Below are positions 19,196 to 29,059 of a stretch of 64,000 nt of DNA, piece by piece. Numbering within the stretch: position 1 is the stretch's first letter; each line of letters begins with the position of its first letter. This DNA comes from JAGDZR01 sp049115695. GTDB taxonomy: Bacteria; Bacteroidota; Bacteroidia; Cytophagales; Cyclobacteriaceae. Below the pieces are notes generated by a model. It was not told the DNA's origin, made no database searches, and saw nothing but the letters and a program-made list of their open reading frames with translations. Made by a program: the position numbers and the translations under genes. The stretch is taken from assembly GCA_049115695.1 (NCBI GenBank), contig JAGDZR010000017.1, positions 62,001 through 126,000 of the forward strand. Reading direction: 5' to 3'.

Positions 19196-20380
19196 ATGAA
19201 ACCACATCGTTATTCATTCCTATTTCCATTTTCTTTTCTTTTTTTTATTATCCAAGTCACTGCTCAGGTAACGGATCCGGATATGAAGGAGCGATTTGAG
19301 GCTATCTCTAAGCGATCCGAAAACAAGGGATTGGTAGAGCCATTCAAGGGGATTACCACTGATGGGAACGTCCAGGAAGGACTTTTTCAAATCAAGCCAT
19401 CTGGTGTCTCAACAAACATGGTTCAAACAGCCGCAGAGAAGTTTCTACAGTCCTTGAGTAAGGCGCAAAAAGAGCAGACACTATTTCCTGTTGACGATGA
19501 TGAATGGCGTAAATGGATGAACCAACATTTCTATGTCCGACAGGGCGTATCGTTTCATGAAATGAACGAGTCACAGCGTGCCGTAGCTTTCGATTTAATG
19601 AAAGCTTCTTTAAGCGCGAAAGGACTTAAGCTAAGTAAGGATATCATGAAGTTGAATTTCACACTTGGGGAAATCAATGATGATTTTGAGCAGTACGGTC
19701 AGTGGCTTTATAATATTACGATCATGGGTGAGCCATCCGCTACCGAACCGTGGGGTTGGCAAGTAGATGGACATCACCTGATTGTCAATTATTTCGTACT
19801 TGGGGATCAAGTAGTGATGACGCCTACTTTTGTTGGGTCAGAACCTGTAATTGCAGAGTCTGGGAAGTTTATCGGTGTCTCCATTTTGCAGGAAGAGCAA
19901 AGTATGGGATTAAAGATGTTCCAATCAATGGATAAACAACAACAGGAACAAGCGATAATCACCACTACGAAAAATGGCAATAACAATTTGACGGAGGCCT
20001 TCAGAGATAATGTTGTACTTGACTATGCAGGAGTGAAGGTTTCGTCTTTCACCACCAAGCAGCAAACACAAATGCTTGAGTTGATAAACGTATATGTAGG
20101 TTATATGGATGACGGACATGCAAAAGTCAAAATGGAAGAGGTCAAAGCTCATCTGGACAATACCTGGTTTGCCTGGATTGGTGGAACTGAAGCTTACTAT
20201 TATCGCATTCACAGTCCAGTTATCCTGATTGAATTTGATCATCAGCAGCCAGTTGCGACCAGACAACTTTATGGAACTGAGCCTCATCCGCAGCATGTTC
20301 ATGTGGTGATACGAACACCCAATGGCAATGATTACGGAAAAGACCTGCTTCGACAACACTACGAAGTACACGAACATTAG
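19196..20380 (+). CDS. Secreted DUF3500 domain protein
   Basis: 394 residues with a signal peptide (SFLFFIIQVTAQ). The mature protein follows the DUF3500 layout: PVDDDEWRKWMN, MNESQRAVAFDLMKASLS, a GQWLYNITIMGEPS...WGWQVDGHHLIVNY core and a C-terminal PQHVHVVIRTPNGNDYG. The conserved WGWQ.DGHH and HPQHVHVV histidines suggest a metal or catalytic site. The family has no established reaction. Single gene, about 100 nt ahead of the malonate operon. Confidence 0.85.
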   Translation: MKPHRYSFLFPFSFLFFIIQVTAQVTDPDMKERFEAISKRSENKGLVEPFKGITTDGNVQEGLFQIKPSGVSTNMVQTAAEKFLQSLSKAQKEQTLFPVDDDEWRKWMNQHFYVRQGVSFHEMNESQRAVAFDLMKASLSAKGLKLSKDIMKLNFTLGEINDDFEQYGQWLYNITIMGEPSATEPWGWQVDGHHLIVNYFVLGDQVVMTPTFVGSEPVIAESGKFIGVSILQEEQSMGLKMFQSMDKQQQEQAIITTTKNGNNNLTEAFRDNVVLDYAGVKVSSFTTKQQTQMLELINVYVGYMDDGHAKVKMEEVKAHLDNTWFAWIGGTEAYYYRIHSPVILIEFDHQQPVATRQLYGTEPHPQHVHVVIRTPNGNDYGKDLLRQHYEVHEH

Positions 20381-20479
20381 GAGATTTTGTGATTATTTTG
20401 AGACAATTGTGAAGTCAATATGATTCTGTTCTGCTAAATAGCGGCTGTCAATTTCTATCAACCATTATATTGCGATTTA

Positions 20480-21964
20480 ATGCTGTCACTTATCAACAAT
20501 GCACAATCATTCTCCGCTAAAGTTGCGCTTATTGCAAATGGAGATACTTACTCATACCAACAGTTACTGGATGCCTCGGCTCAATTTGGTACGCTATTGC
20601 TCGATGGATCATTAGATCTCAATGAGCAGAGAATAGGATTTGTTATAGACCCTGGGTTTGAATATGTGAAAGTTCAATGGGCAATTTGGAGAGCCGGGGG
20701 CATAGCTGTCCCACTTCACCCGAAAGCTCCAATTGCATCACATGAATATGTGATGGAAGATGCGGGTTTGTCTAAACTGGTATGCTCGCCCAAGTACCTG
20801 GAGGTCCTTCGTCCTATGGTAGAAAAGTACGATGTACCAATCATTTCATCAGTAGTCAGTTCAGATTCGAGCAGTAAGCTCCCTGATATCGATATCAAGC
20901 GGAGAGCGATGATCCTATACACCAGCGGGACTACCGGACAGCCAAAAGGTGTAGTGACAACTCACGCTAACATTGAAGCTCAAATTCAAACGCTGGTCTC
21001 AGCTTGGCAATGGTCTTCTGATGATCATATCATTAATGTATTGCCATTGCATCATGTGCATGGGATTATCAATGTATTAGGCTGTGCACTTTGGTCTGGT
21101 GCTAGATGTGAGTTCGTTCGATTTGATGAGGCACAAATATTGAATAGACTTGTGGCCAGGGAGGTCAATCTCTTCATGGCTGTACCCACTATATATTACA
21201 AGTTGATTAATTACTGGGAGGGATGTGAATCGAGTGAACAGCAACGAATCTCCAAAGGCTTGCATGAAATGCGATTAATGGTGTCTGGATCTGCGGCACT
21301 GCCAGTATCTGTTCTGGAGAAGTGGCAATCCATTAGTGGACATACCCTTCTGGAGCGGTATGGCATGACAGAAATAGGCATGGCTGTCAGCAATGATTAT
21401 GATGGAAAAAGAATTCCCGGTCATATTGGGAGACCACTACCACTTGTAGATGTGAAATTGGTAGATGAACATATGAATGCGGTAGCATCGGGTGAGCAAG
21501 GTGAAATCTTGGTCAAGGGTCCCAATGTCTTTAAAGAATACTGGGGTAGAGCTAAGGCCACCAGTGAAGCGTTTACAATAGGTGGATGGTTTCGGACCGG
21601 AGACATTGCTACTGAGGTAAATGGTTATTATAAAATAATTGGCAGAAGTTCGGTTGATATCATTAAATCTGGAGGGTATAAGTTGTCTGCGCTGGAAATA
21701 GAGGAAGTGCTACGCGAAAATGAAAAAATATCCGAATGCGGTGTTGTAGGTCTTCCGAATGAGGAATGGGGAGAGATAGTTGGGGTAGGGTTGGTAGTGA
21801 GTGGTGACCCATTTGATGTAGAGGAATTCAAGGATTGGATGAAAAACAAATTGTCATCCTATAAGATCCCACGTGTAATTCAAGTGTTGGATCAGCTACC
21901 AAGAAATGCAATGGGCAAAGTGGTAAAGAAGGAATTGAAACAACATCTAATCGAAACTAAATGA
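20480..21964 (+). CDS. matB: Malonyl-CoA synthetase (ACSF3/MatB-like AMP-forming ligase)
   Basis: 494 residues, an acyl-CoA synthetase. Visible motifs: P-loop-like YTSGTTGQPKGV, ERYGMTEIGMAVS, the hinge region GRSSVDIIKSGGYK and the C-terminal catalytic lysine in NAMGKVVKK. The ERYGMTEIGMA and SVDIIKSGGYK forms match malonyl-CoA synthetases such as human ACSF3, not acetyl- or fatty-acyl-CoA ligases. It converts malonate, ATP and CoA to malonyl-CoA in the cytoplasm. The downstream genes encode the malonate transporter and the first overlaps the stop by 4 bp, which strongly supports the substrate. Confidence 0.88.
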   Translation: MLSLINNAQSFSAKVALIANGDTYSYQQLLDASAQFGTLLLDGSLDLNEQRIGFVIDPGFEYVKVQWAIWRAGGIAVPLHPKAPIASHEYVMEDAGLSKLVCSPKYLEVLRPMVEKYDVPIISSVVSSDSSSKLPDIDIKRRAMILYTSGTTGQPKGVVTTHANIEAQIQTLVSAWQWSSDDHIINVLPLHHVHGIINVLGCALWSGARCEFVRFDEAQILNRLVAREVNLFMAVPTIYYKLINYWEGCESSEQQRISKGLHEMRLMVSGSAALPVSVLEKWQSISGHTLLERYGMTEIGMAVSNDYDGKRIPGHIGRPLPLVDVKLVDEHMNAVASGEQGEILVKGPNVFKEYWGRAKATSEAFTIGGWFRTGDIATEVNGYYKIIGRSSVDIIKSGGYKLSALEIEEVLRENEKISECGVVGLPNEEWGEIVGVGLVVSGDPFDVEEFKDWMKNKLSSYKIPRVIQVLDQLPRNAMGKVVKKELKQHLIETK

Positions 21965-22338
21965 GAATTTACGGAGTAGCCTTTTTAGCTGCCTGCTACC
22001 TATTAGGTCAACTGATGGGCAAGTACCTGGGGATGGCGTTAGGTATCGGTGGAAATGTAGGCGGAGTAGGGCTAGGGATGCTATTACTCATTTTTGCTAA
22101 TCACTATTACTATAAACAAACGGCTATGCCAGTTGAAACAAAAGGTGGTATTGTTTTTTGGAGCAGTATGTACATTCCGGTTGTCATTGCGATGGCTTCT
22201 TCATTGAATGTGAAGGCTGCAGTTTCAGGTGGATGGGTTGCGGTAGTGGCTGGCATTGTGGCGACTGCCTGTTGCTACCTTCTGATACCGGTGCTGTCTA
22301 AATGGTCTAGCAATCAGTCAGCTAATCCTGAATTTTAA
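21961..22338 (+). CDS. madL: Malonate transporter subunit MadL
   Basis: 125 residues with four hydrophobic helices and the MadL pattern: an opening MRIYGVAFLAACYLLGQLMG, then GGNVGGVGLGML, FWSSMYIPVVIAMA and NVKAAVSGG. MadL and MadM together form the sodium-dependent malonate importer known from Malonomonas. ATGA overlap with the ligase gene upstream and 1-nt overlap with madM downstream show one translational unit. Confidence 0.92.
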   Translation: MRIYGVAFLAACYLLGQLMGKYLGMALGIGGNVGGVGLGMLLLIFANHYYYKQTAMPVETKGGIVFWSSMYIPVVIAMASSLNVKAAVSGGWVAVVAGIVATACCYLLIPVLSKWSSNQSANPEF

Positions 22339-23084
22339 TGGAAGTACTTAGCGAAGTGTTGATTAAAAATGGATTGATTGTTGCGTTTTTGATCGTTGGG
22401 CTCATGATATGGATCGCAGATTTGTTGTCCAAAAAAGTGCTGGGTCGAAAAATTCCCGGCGTTGCACTGGCCATATTAGCAGCTTTGGTAATGGCTTACT
22501 TTGGAGGAGAAAAGGGTGTAGCTAGTCATTCATTATTAGCAGGTATGGCACTTTTGGGCAGTTCGATGTTCCGCGACTTCACCATAGTGGCAACTGCCAT
22601 GGGTGCTAGCTTAAGCGAACTTCGCAAAACAGGATTCGTAGGAGTGCTTTCCTTGCTGATAGGAGTGACCATCACTTTTTTTGTAGGTGGATCAATTGGG
22701 TATGCAATGGGCTATACAGATGCGGTGAGTTTTACGACCATTGGAGCAGGAGCCTGCACATATATTGTGGGCCCAATCACTGGAGCTGCGATCGGTGCAT
22801 CATCAGATTTGATTGCAATAAGTGTGGCGACCGGAGTTGTTAAAACAATATTCGTTACCATCATTACACCTATCATAGCCAAACGAATAGGACTAGATAA
22901 TCCAGGTACTGCTATGATTTTTGGAGGTATGATAGGAACCACCAGCGGTGTTGCCGCGGGATTGGCAGCCACAGACCCCAAGTTGGTGCCTTATGGCGCA
23001 ATGACTGCTACATTTTATACCGGCATTGGTGTGCTGGTTTGTCCGTCAATTTTTTATTTTTTAATGAACTATCTCCTTGGTTAG
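22338..23084 (+). CDS. madM: Malonate transporter subunit MadM
   Basis: 248 residues, about eight hydrophobic helices. Family features include NGLIVAFLIVG, a VALAILAALVMAYFGG helix, SSMFRDFTIVATAMGAS and the glycine-rich GGMIGTTSGVAAGLAATDPKL. It is the larger transmembrane subunit working with MadL. The ATG shares one nucleotide with the madL stop. The operon ends 9 nt before the convergent propeller-chemoreceptor gene, and no terminator hairpin is visible between them. Confidence 0.92.
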   Translation: MEVLSEVLIKNGLIVAFLIVGLMIWIADLLSKKVLGRKIPGVALAILAALVMAYFGGEKGVASHSLLAGMALLGSSMFRDFTIVATAMGASLSELRKTGFVGVLSLLIGVTITFFVGGSIGYAMGYTDAVSFTTIGAGACTYIVGPITGAAIGASSDLIAISVATGVVKTIFVTIITPIIAKRIGLDNPGTAMIFGGMIGTTSGVAAGLAATDPKLVPYGAMTATFYTGIGVLVCPSIFYFLMNYLLG

Positions 23085-23092
23085 GACAAGGG

Positions 23093-26000
23093 TCAATCCA
23101 AAGTCAGTTTAGCTAGATGTTCCCGGAGGTTGTCTGCAACACGGTCCAGCTCACTTGAAACCTGATAGATTTCATCAGAAGTAGCCATGTTCAGTTCTGA
23201 ATGTCGAATGAAAGTTTGAACAGACTCTTCAATACGTTTGATAGATGTATTTTGCTTTATACTGGAATTCGATATTTCTTTTATAAGATCTGCAGATTGT
23301 TCGATTTCAGGTAAAAAGTTTTGCACTAATTCTCCTACTTTCTCCGTTTCGTTTGCTCCTCGTTTGACAGAACCAATAATCTCTTTTGAAGCAATTTTGC
23401 TGCGCTCAGCAAGTCTTTTGACCTCTTGAGCAATTACGGCAAATCCAGCTCCACTTTTCCCTGCTCTGGCGGCCTCAACTGATGCGTTTAGCGCAAGAAT
23501 ATTGGTCTGTCGAAATATATTCTCCAGCATGGAGATCTTTTCATAGATCCCATTGACCTCCTTGATGTTGATCTCAGTGGCTTCCTTGATTTCTGCCATT
23601 CTAAGAACAGCATTTTCAGTAATCGAATTGGTTTTTTGCGCACTCTGACTATTGATGGCGGCATAGTGGCTAACATTCTCTACATCCTCATGCATGACCT
23701 GAGCAGCAGTGGTTTGATCTTTTGCATCTTTTGCAAGAACCCCGGATTTTTGTTTGAGGTCATTTCCAGATTCAGCCATTTTGAGATTGTTGGTGCGGAT
23801 CACCTCGATCATTTTTTTCAGATCAGCCGTACGTTCCGTCACCAATAATTCCAGTTTCTTTCGCTGACGTTGCTGAATCTTATTTTTAGCAATGTTCACA
23901 GCATAGAGCATCAGGACGAAGGAGATTGCCACTGAAACATAAAACCACCAGGTCTCCCACCAGGGAGGAAGAATGCGTATAGAGACCGATTTGGGATCAG
24001 TACCCCAAATGCCATCATTGTTAGAAGCATTGAACCGAAAGGTGTATTTGCCGGGTTCCACATTTGTGAAAGTGATCTTTCGCTTTTCTGATCCGGTAAT
24101 CCAGTCTTCATTGAATCCTTCGAGCATGTAGCGGTATTGATTTTTGGATGTGAGTGTGTAGTTCAACCCAACAAACTCGATGTTGAAGAAGTTTTGGTCG
24201 TAATCCAGTGTTAAACCATCTGTAAACAATATGCTTTGCTTGAGAATCTCGTCCGGTCCAATAGGAACTTCCTGATTGTACAATTCAAAACTGGTCAGGT
24301 AAAGGTTTGGCTCTTTTTCGTTAAATTTTAACTTGAGTGGATCAAATAGGTTAAATCCATTATTTCCACCGAAAGCAAGGTGGCCGTTTTTCAGTTTATA
24401 GAAAGCCCATCTGTTGAAGCTGTTTCCTTGCAAACCATCCAACTGATCAAAATTTCTGAAAGTCTTTTGTTCAACATCGAATTGACTTATTCCTTTGTTT
24501 GTACTGATCCAGAGGAAACCATTATTGTCTTCCAGAATACCTAATATTACCTCATTAGGGAGCCCCTCGTCTGTTCCAAATCGCGTAAAGGTTTGCTTGT
24601 CTTCATTCATTAGATTAAGGCCATTGTTGGTGCCAACCCAGAATCGACCTTTGCTATCCTCGAATGAAACATATACTGCGTTATCTGAAAGACTTTCGGG
24701 TATGTTTTCATTTCGACTAAAATGTGTTATCTGATCTGATTTTGGATCCAGCCTGGCCACACCTGAATTGTGAGAGCCTATCCAAATCATGCCGCTTTTG
24801 TCCTCATAGACATGAAAAAAAGACCCTTCTGAGAGAGAATTTGGGTCAGACGGGTTATGTACGTATCGCTTGACCAATCCCGTGTTAGGGTCTAGTCGTC
24901 CCAACCCGTTCGAATGCGTTGCAATCCATACGTATCCTTTACTATCCACCATAAGATCAAACACATTGTTATTCTGAATGCTAAAGGGATTGGTGGGCTC
25001 GTGCAGGTAACGGGCAAAAGTGTCAGTGGATGAATTGTAACGATTGACACCTCCATCCCACATGCCAATCCAAATGTCCCCCATGTCATCAACATCCATG
25101 GCTATGACCTTATTGTTGGTGGGTGAATTGTTGTCGAGAGGGTCATTCAGTATGTATTCATACCGATCATTCTCTATTGTGTATTTGATCAGCCCCCCTC
25201 CATCAGCAGCGAGCCAGAAGTTCCCCGAAAGATCTTCCGTGAAGTCCATAATGTTGTTCGCATTGCCTTTGATCGCTTCAGTGCCACGAGCATTTTTGAA
25301 ATGTCTGAATATTTGCTCATTTGCATCATATACATCGACTCCACTATAAAGTGTACCAACCCATAGACGATTTTGCTTGTCGAAGTATATATCGTTGACA
25401 ACATCTGATCCCAAGCTGGCTGGATCGGTAATGTCATATGTGTAGCTTTCAAATTCTTCATTTCTTGTCAACATGCTGATTCCAGCATCTGTTCCGATCC
25501 AGATATTTTGATTTCTATCCTGATCAATTGCATGTACAAAATTGTTAGGGATCGACTTTGGGTCTAAAGCGTCGTTGATGTGGCTATTGAATACATTAGA
25601 CCTGGTATCATATGAAATTAGACCGGCGGATTGAGTTCCAATCCATATGTTTTCGTCATTGGAACTGTAGAGTGTGAAAATATAATCATTTGGAAGACTG
25701 GTAGGATCGGAGGGGTCATGCTTGTACTGCTTTAATGAGCCGTTCTTATTCACCTGGTTTAATCCAGATCTGGTGCCAATCCAGATGTTGCCAGACCCAT
25801 CCTCGATAATTGCTGTTACCTCATTATCCGTTAATTGTGTTTCATATGGGTGATCAAATTCACCATTGATATATTGGTCTACACCTCTATCTGTCCCTAT
25901 CCAAAGCACACCTCGATTATCTATTAATAGACTCAGTACTCGATTACTGGAGATAGTTGATCGAGAAGAATCATCGGCGACATAGCGTGTGAAATTTTCC

Positions 26001-26329
26001 GTTTGCTTATCGAAGTAGTTGAGTCCGCTTTGTGTAGCAATCCAGAAATTACCTATTGAGTCTTCTTCGATAGCTAATATTTCATTGTCGCTGATCGAAT
26101 TGGGGTTTTCTTCTTCATTTCGATAGACCTTGAAATTATAGCCGTCAAACCTGTTGAGACCATCCCATGTAGCAATCCAGATGAAGCCAAATTCATCTTC
26201 GATGATTTGAGTGGAGTAGGCGTGCGAAAGACCCTGTTCAACTGAGTAGTGTTTGAATTGTGGGGTCTGACCAAAGCCGAGAATACATGGTATTAGAAGA
26301 AATAGGAATAGAGGTTCTCTGATGTTCAT
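23093..26329 (-). CDS. Two-component-type propeller sensor fused to a chemoreceptor signalling domain
   Basis: 1078 residues. A signal peptide is followed by about 14 propeller repeats of the Reg_prop type (IWIGT.SG, FWIATQSG, LWVGT), enough for two seven-blade propellers, to about residue 690. A Y_Y_Y domain (YRYMLEGFNEDW) and one transmembrane helix near 800 come next. The cytoplasmic part starts with a coiled coil (ERTADLKKM) but then, instead of a histidine kinase, carries a methyl-accepting-chemotaxis signalling hairpin with TNILALNASVEAARAG and GFAVIAQEVKRLAERS. No HAMP, kinase or DNA-binding domain is present and no che genes adjoin it. I infer a periplasmic ligand sensor feeding a CheA/CheW array. 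Confidence 0.93.
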   Translation of the reverse strand: MNIREPLFLFLLIPCILGFGQTPQFKHYSVEQGLSHAYSTQIIEDEFGFIWIATWDGLNRFDGYNFKVYRNEEENPNSISDNEILAIEEDSIGNFWIATQSGLNYFDKQTENFTRYVADDSSRSTISSNRVLSLLIDNRGVLWIGTDRGVDQYINGEFDHPYETQLTDNEVTAIIEDGSGNIWIGTRSGLNQVNKNGSLKQYKHDPSDPTSLPNDYIFTLYSSNDENIWIGTQSAGLISYDTRSNVFNSHINDALDPKSIPNNFVHAIDQDRNQNIWIGTDAGISMLTRNEEFESYTYDITDPASLGSDVVNDIYFDKQNRLWVGTLYSGVDVYDANEQIFRHFKNARGTEAIKGNANNIMDFTEDLSGNFWLAADGGGLIKYTIENDRYEYILNDPLDNNSPTNNKVIAMDVDDMGDIWIGMWDGGVNRYNSSTDTFARYLHEPTNPFSIQNNNVFDLMVDSKGYVWIATHSNGLGRLDPNTGLVKRYVHNPSDPNSLSEGSFFHVYEDKSGMIWIGSHNSGVARLDPKSDQITHFSRNENIPESLSDNAVYVSFEDSKGRFWVGTNNGLNLMNEDKQTFTRFGTDEGLPNEVILGILEDNNGFLWISTNKGISQFDVEQKTFRNFDQLDGLQGNSFNRWAFYKLKNGHLAFGGNNGFNLFDPLKLKFNEKEPNLYLTSFELYNQEVPIGPDEILKQSILFTDGLTLDYDQNFFNIEFVGLNYTLTSKNQYRYMLEGFNEDWITGSEKRKITFTNVEPGKYTFRFNASNNDGIWGTDPKSVSIRILPPWWETWWFYVSVAISFVLMLYAVNIAKNKIQQRQRKKLELLVTERTADLKKMIEVIRTNNLKMAESGNDLKQKSGVLAKDAKDQTTAAQVMHEDVENVSHYAAINSQSAQKTNSITENAVLRMAEIKEATEINIKEVNGIYEKISMLENIFRQTNILALNASVEAARAGKSGAGFAVIAQEVKRLAERSKIASKEIIGSVKRGANETEKVGELVQNFLPEIEQSADLIKEISNSSIKQNTSIKRIEESVQTFIRHSELNMATSDEIYQVSSELDRVADNLREHLAKLTLD

Positions 26330-26650
26330 TGGTTGGTGGATATTGGATCAAATTTAAATCAAACCTGTCACATAAAGGTTTGATAATTTGACGTAGTGTA
26401 TGTTTTCCGTACATTACCATTGCTGGTGAAGTATTACTATTTCAAAAACAAATTGCCGAGGATTTTGTGGGTCGCTTTGAATGCTTGATGCACTGCTGAA
26501 TAAGTGAATTCTGATAAAACTTCCCATCATTACAGCCACATTCCGCACATAGTTCTGAATTAAAATAATTAGTATAATATTACGAATAATGCATTATTTT
26601 GTTTAATTTATTTAGTAAATAACAAGCAAATAACAATAAAATTAAAAAAT
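26330..26650. other. Divergent intergenic region upstream of the Anbu operon
   Basis: 321 AT-rich nt between the propeller-chemoreceptor gene and the ATP-grasp gene. On the minus strand TAAATTTG (26356-26349) matches the -7 consensus 20 nt before the sensor start, but no TTG lies at the right distance. On the plus side, TATTTTG near 26595 is one nt short of the consensus. Both are weak. No ORF or hairpin stands out. Confidence 0.4.
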
Positions 26651-28078
26651 ATGCATTTCGGGAATTACGAAACGACTGGATTGTTTGACGAAATGATTGC
26701 TGCTGATGGTTCTTGTCGAAGTTCTTGTTTGCTGCTCAAAAATACCCTTGAGAACCTATCTAAAAGAAAACTCCAACAAATACAGCATTCTGCTGACAAG
26801 GCTCAATTATCTCTTGGGATGACCTTTAATGTCTATCATGATAACAAGGGAATCGAAAAAATATTACCCCTTGATTTGGTGCCGAGGATAATCGAAGGCA
26901 ATGAATGGAATAAGATTAGCAGGGGTTTGGAACAACGCATTACTGCGTTAAATATGTTTTTAGAAGACATCTACAATGATCGAAAAATATTAAAGGATAA
27001 GATAGTTCCTAAGGAGCTGATCCTGTCAAGTGCTGATTATTTGGAGCCTTGTGTAGGTATGAAGCCTCCTAACGATGTGTGGTGCCATATTAGTGGTAGC
27101 GATTTGGTCAAGGATCTTAGTGGTGAGTTTTTTGTATTGGAAGACAATTTGAGATGCCCGTCTGGTGTATCCTATATGCTGGAAAATAGAGAGATTATTA
27201 AAAATGCATTCTCTAATTTATTCTCTCAGCTAAACGTAAGGCCTATTTCTGATTATGCGGACAAGCTGAGGAATATGCTCTCAGAACTTTCTCAGAAAGA
27301 ACAACCAACTGTAGCGGTTTTAACACCCGGTATTTACAATTCTGCCTACTTTGAGCATTCATACCTGGCTCAGGAAATGGGTGTCGAGCTTGTTACTGGC
27401 CAGGATCTTATTGTTCAAAATAAGAAGGTCTATATGAAGACAACCCGAGGTTTGCAGCAACTGGATGTGATATATCGAAGGATCGATGACACGTTTATGG
27501 ATCCGCTTGCTTTTAACAAGAATTCCATGTTGGGTGTCCCAGGATTGTTTGAGGCTTATAAGGCAGGTACGGTGGCCATTGCCAATGCACCTGGGACAGG
27601 GGTGGCTGACGACAAAGCGGTGTATGCTTATGTCCCCAGAATCATTAAGTATTATTTAGGTGAGGATGCCATTGTTAACAATGTTCCTACCTACCTCTGT
27701 TCCGAGAAAGAGGGGTTGAGTTATGTGTTAGACAATATCCCCGACTTGGTTATCAAAGAAACAAATTCAGCTGGTGGGTATGGGATGATGATCGGACCAA
27801 AAGTTACTAAAGCAGAACACAAGCGATTTTATAAGAAAGTAAAAGAGAATCCACGTAATTATATTGCTCAGCCCACTTTGTCGCTTTCGACCGTTCCTAC
27901 ATTGGTTAAGTCCAATATTGTGCCCAGGCATGTGGATTTGAGGCCTTACATTTTATGTGGGAAAAATATCGAGGTAGTCCCAGGGGCGCTCACAAGAGTT
28001 GCGCTGAAAAAAGGTTCATTGGTAGTTAATTCATCACAGGGAGGTGGCAGTAAGGATACATGGGTTTTAAATAATTAG
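26651..28078 (+). CDS. Circularly permuted ATP-grasp protein (type 2), Anbu operon
   Basis: 475 residues, normal for the family. It follows the circularly permuted ATP-grasp layout: LEDIYNDRKILKD and VPKELILSSADYLEP near the N-terminus, FFVLEDNLRCPSGVSYMLENR with acidic metal ligands, IYRRIDDTFMDPL, GVADDKAVYAYVPRII, and the nucleotide-binding VIKETNSAGGYGM. Such enzymes ligate carboxylates to amines using ATP; comparative work predicts peptide or amide synthesis, with no proven substrate. It is first of four genes, three nt before the alpha-E gene. Confidence 0.92.
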   Translation: MHFGNYETTGLFDEMIAADGSCRSSCLLLKNTLENLSKRKLQQIQHSADKAQLSLGMTFNVYHDNKGIEKILPLDLVPRIIEGNEWNKISRGLEQRITALNMFLEDIYNDRKILKDKIVPKELILSSADYLEPCVGMKPPNDVWCHISGSDLVKDLSGEFFVLEDNLRCPSGVSYMLENREIIKNAFSNLFSQLNVRPISDYADKLRNMLSELSQKEQPTVAVLTPGIYNSAYFEHSYLAQEMGVELVTGQDLIVQNKKVYMKTTRGLQQLDVIYRRIDDTFMDPLAFNKNSMLGVPGLFEAYKAGTVAIANAPGTGVADDKAVYAYVPRIIKYYLGEDAIVNNVPTYLCSEKEGLSYVLDNIPDLVIKETNSAGGYGMMIGPKVTKAEHKRFYKKVKENPRNYIAQPTLSLSTVPTLVKSNIVPRHVDLRPYILCGKNIEVVPGALTRVALKKGSLVVNSSQGGGSKDTWVLNN

Positions 28079-28081
28079 AAT

Positions 28082-29059
28082 ATGCTAAGTAGAGTTGCCG
28101 ATTCGCTTTTTTGGCTAGGCAGATATATAGAGAGAGCCGAGAATTATGCTCGTTTCATTGAGGTTAATTTAAATTTGTCGTTGGACTTACCTCCCGGAAT
28201 AAATGAACAATGGAAGCCATTGGTACTGGCAACTGGGGGGCAGTCGCTGTTTGAACAATCACAGGATAGTTACGTAAAGGAGGAGGTAATTCATTTTCTT
28301 GCTTTTGATAAAGAAAATCCTTTCTCAATGCTTCGAAGTATTGAACTGGCACGAGAAAATTCAAGAATCATTCGTGAGAATATTTCTCGAGAAGCTTGGG
28401 AAACGCTCAACGGGATCTATTACTATATGAAAAACGCCACTACAAGAAAGGTGTGGCTAAAGGAAGATCCACGGGATTTTTTCAATACGATACGAGCTAG
28501 AATTCATGCTTTGAATGGGTTAGCTTATAGTGCTGAGTCTCGTACGGAGGGTTGGTATTTTAATCAAATGGGTCAATACATCGAGCGTGCTGATAAGACT
28601 TCCAGAATTCTGGACGTAAAATATCACACCTTGTTACCATCAGTGGATGAAATAGGGACACCCCTTGATTATTTGCATTGGGCTGCTCTATTGCGATCTG
28701 TTGGTGCATTCAATGCGCACAGACGGGTTTACGGAAAGATAACCGGGCAGTCTGTGCTGGAGTTTCTCTTGTTAAATAAATACTTTCCACGAAGCGTATT
28801 CTTTTGTCTGCTGACTTTTGAGAACTGTTTGCAAGAAATTACGGGTAAACATCGGGGTTATCGCAACCTACTGGAGAAAACAATTGGCGCTCTTCGATCA
28901 GAGCTGGAATTCACTGATAAAGAGACCATTGCATCATATGGAGTTCATGAATACATTGATCAACTTCAAATAAAAATTAACAACATTTCTGACATTATAA
29001 GTGATCAGTATTTCGGGAATAAGTCTAATTTCGCTTCGGAGTTAACGAATGAAGAATGA
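28082..29059 (+). CDS. Alpha-E domain protein, Anbu operon
   Basis: 325 residues, all helical, opening with the family signature LSRVADSLFWLGRYIERAEN and a second copy-like segment YFNQMGQYIERADKTSRILD. Alpha-E proteins are almost always encoded with circularly permuted ATP-grasp and transglutaminase-like proteins and are thought to act with them. No catalytic mechanism is known. Its stop overlaps the Anbu start (ATGA). Confidence 0.92.
   Translation: MLSRVADSLFWLGRYIERAENYARFIEVNLNLSLDLPPGINEQWKPLVLATGGQSLFEQSQDSYVKEEVIHFLAFDKENPFSMLRSIELARENSRIIRENISREAWETLNGIYYYMKNATTRKVWLKEDPRDFFNTIRARIHALNGLAYSAESRTEGWYFNQMGQYIERADKTSRILDVKYHTLLPSVDEIGTPLDYLHWAALLRSVGAFNAHRRVYGKITGQSVLEFLLLNKYFPRSVFFCLLTFENCLQEITGKHRGYRNLLEKTIGALRSELEFTDKETIASYGVHEYIDQLQIKINNISDIISDQYFGNKSNFASELTNEE

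Noticed and set aside
19925..20377. 150-codon antisense frame in the DUF3500 gene
   Set aside because: The opposite strand carries a complete family match with signal peptide.
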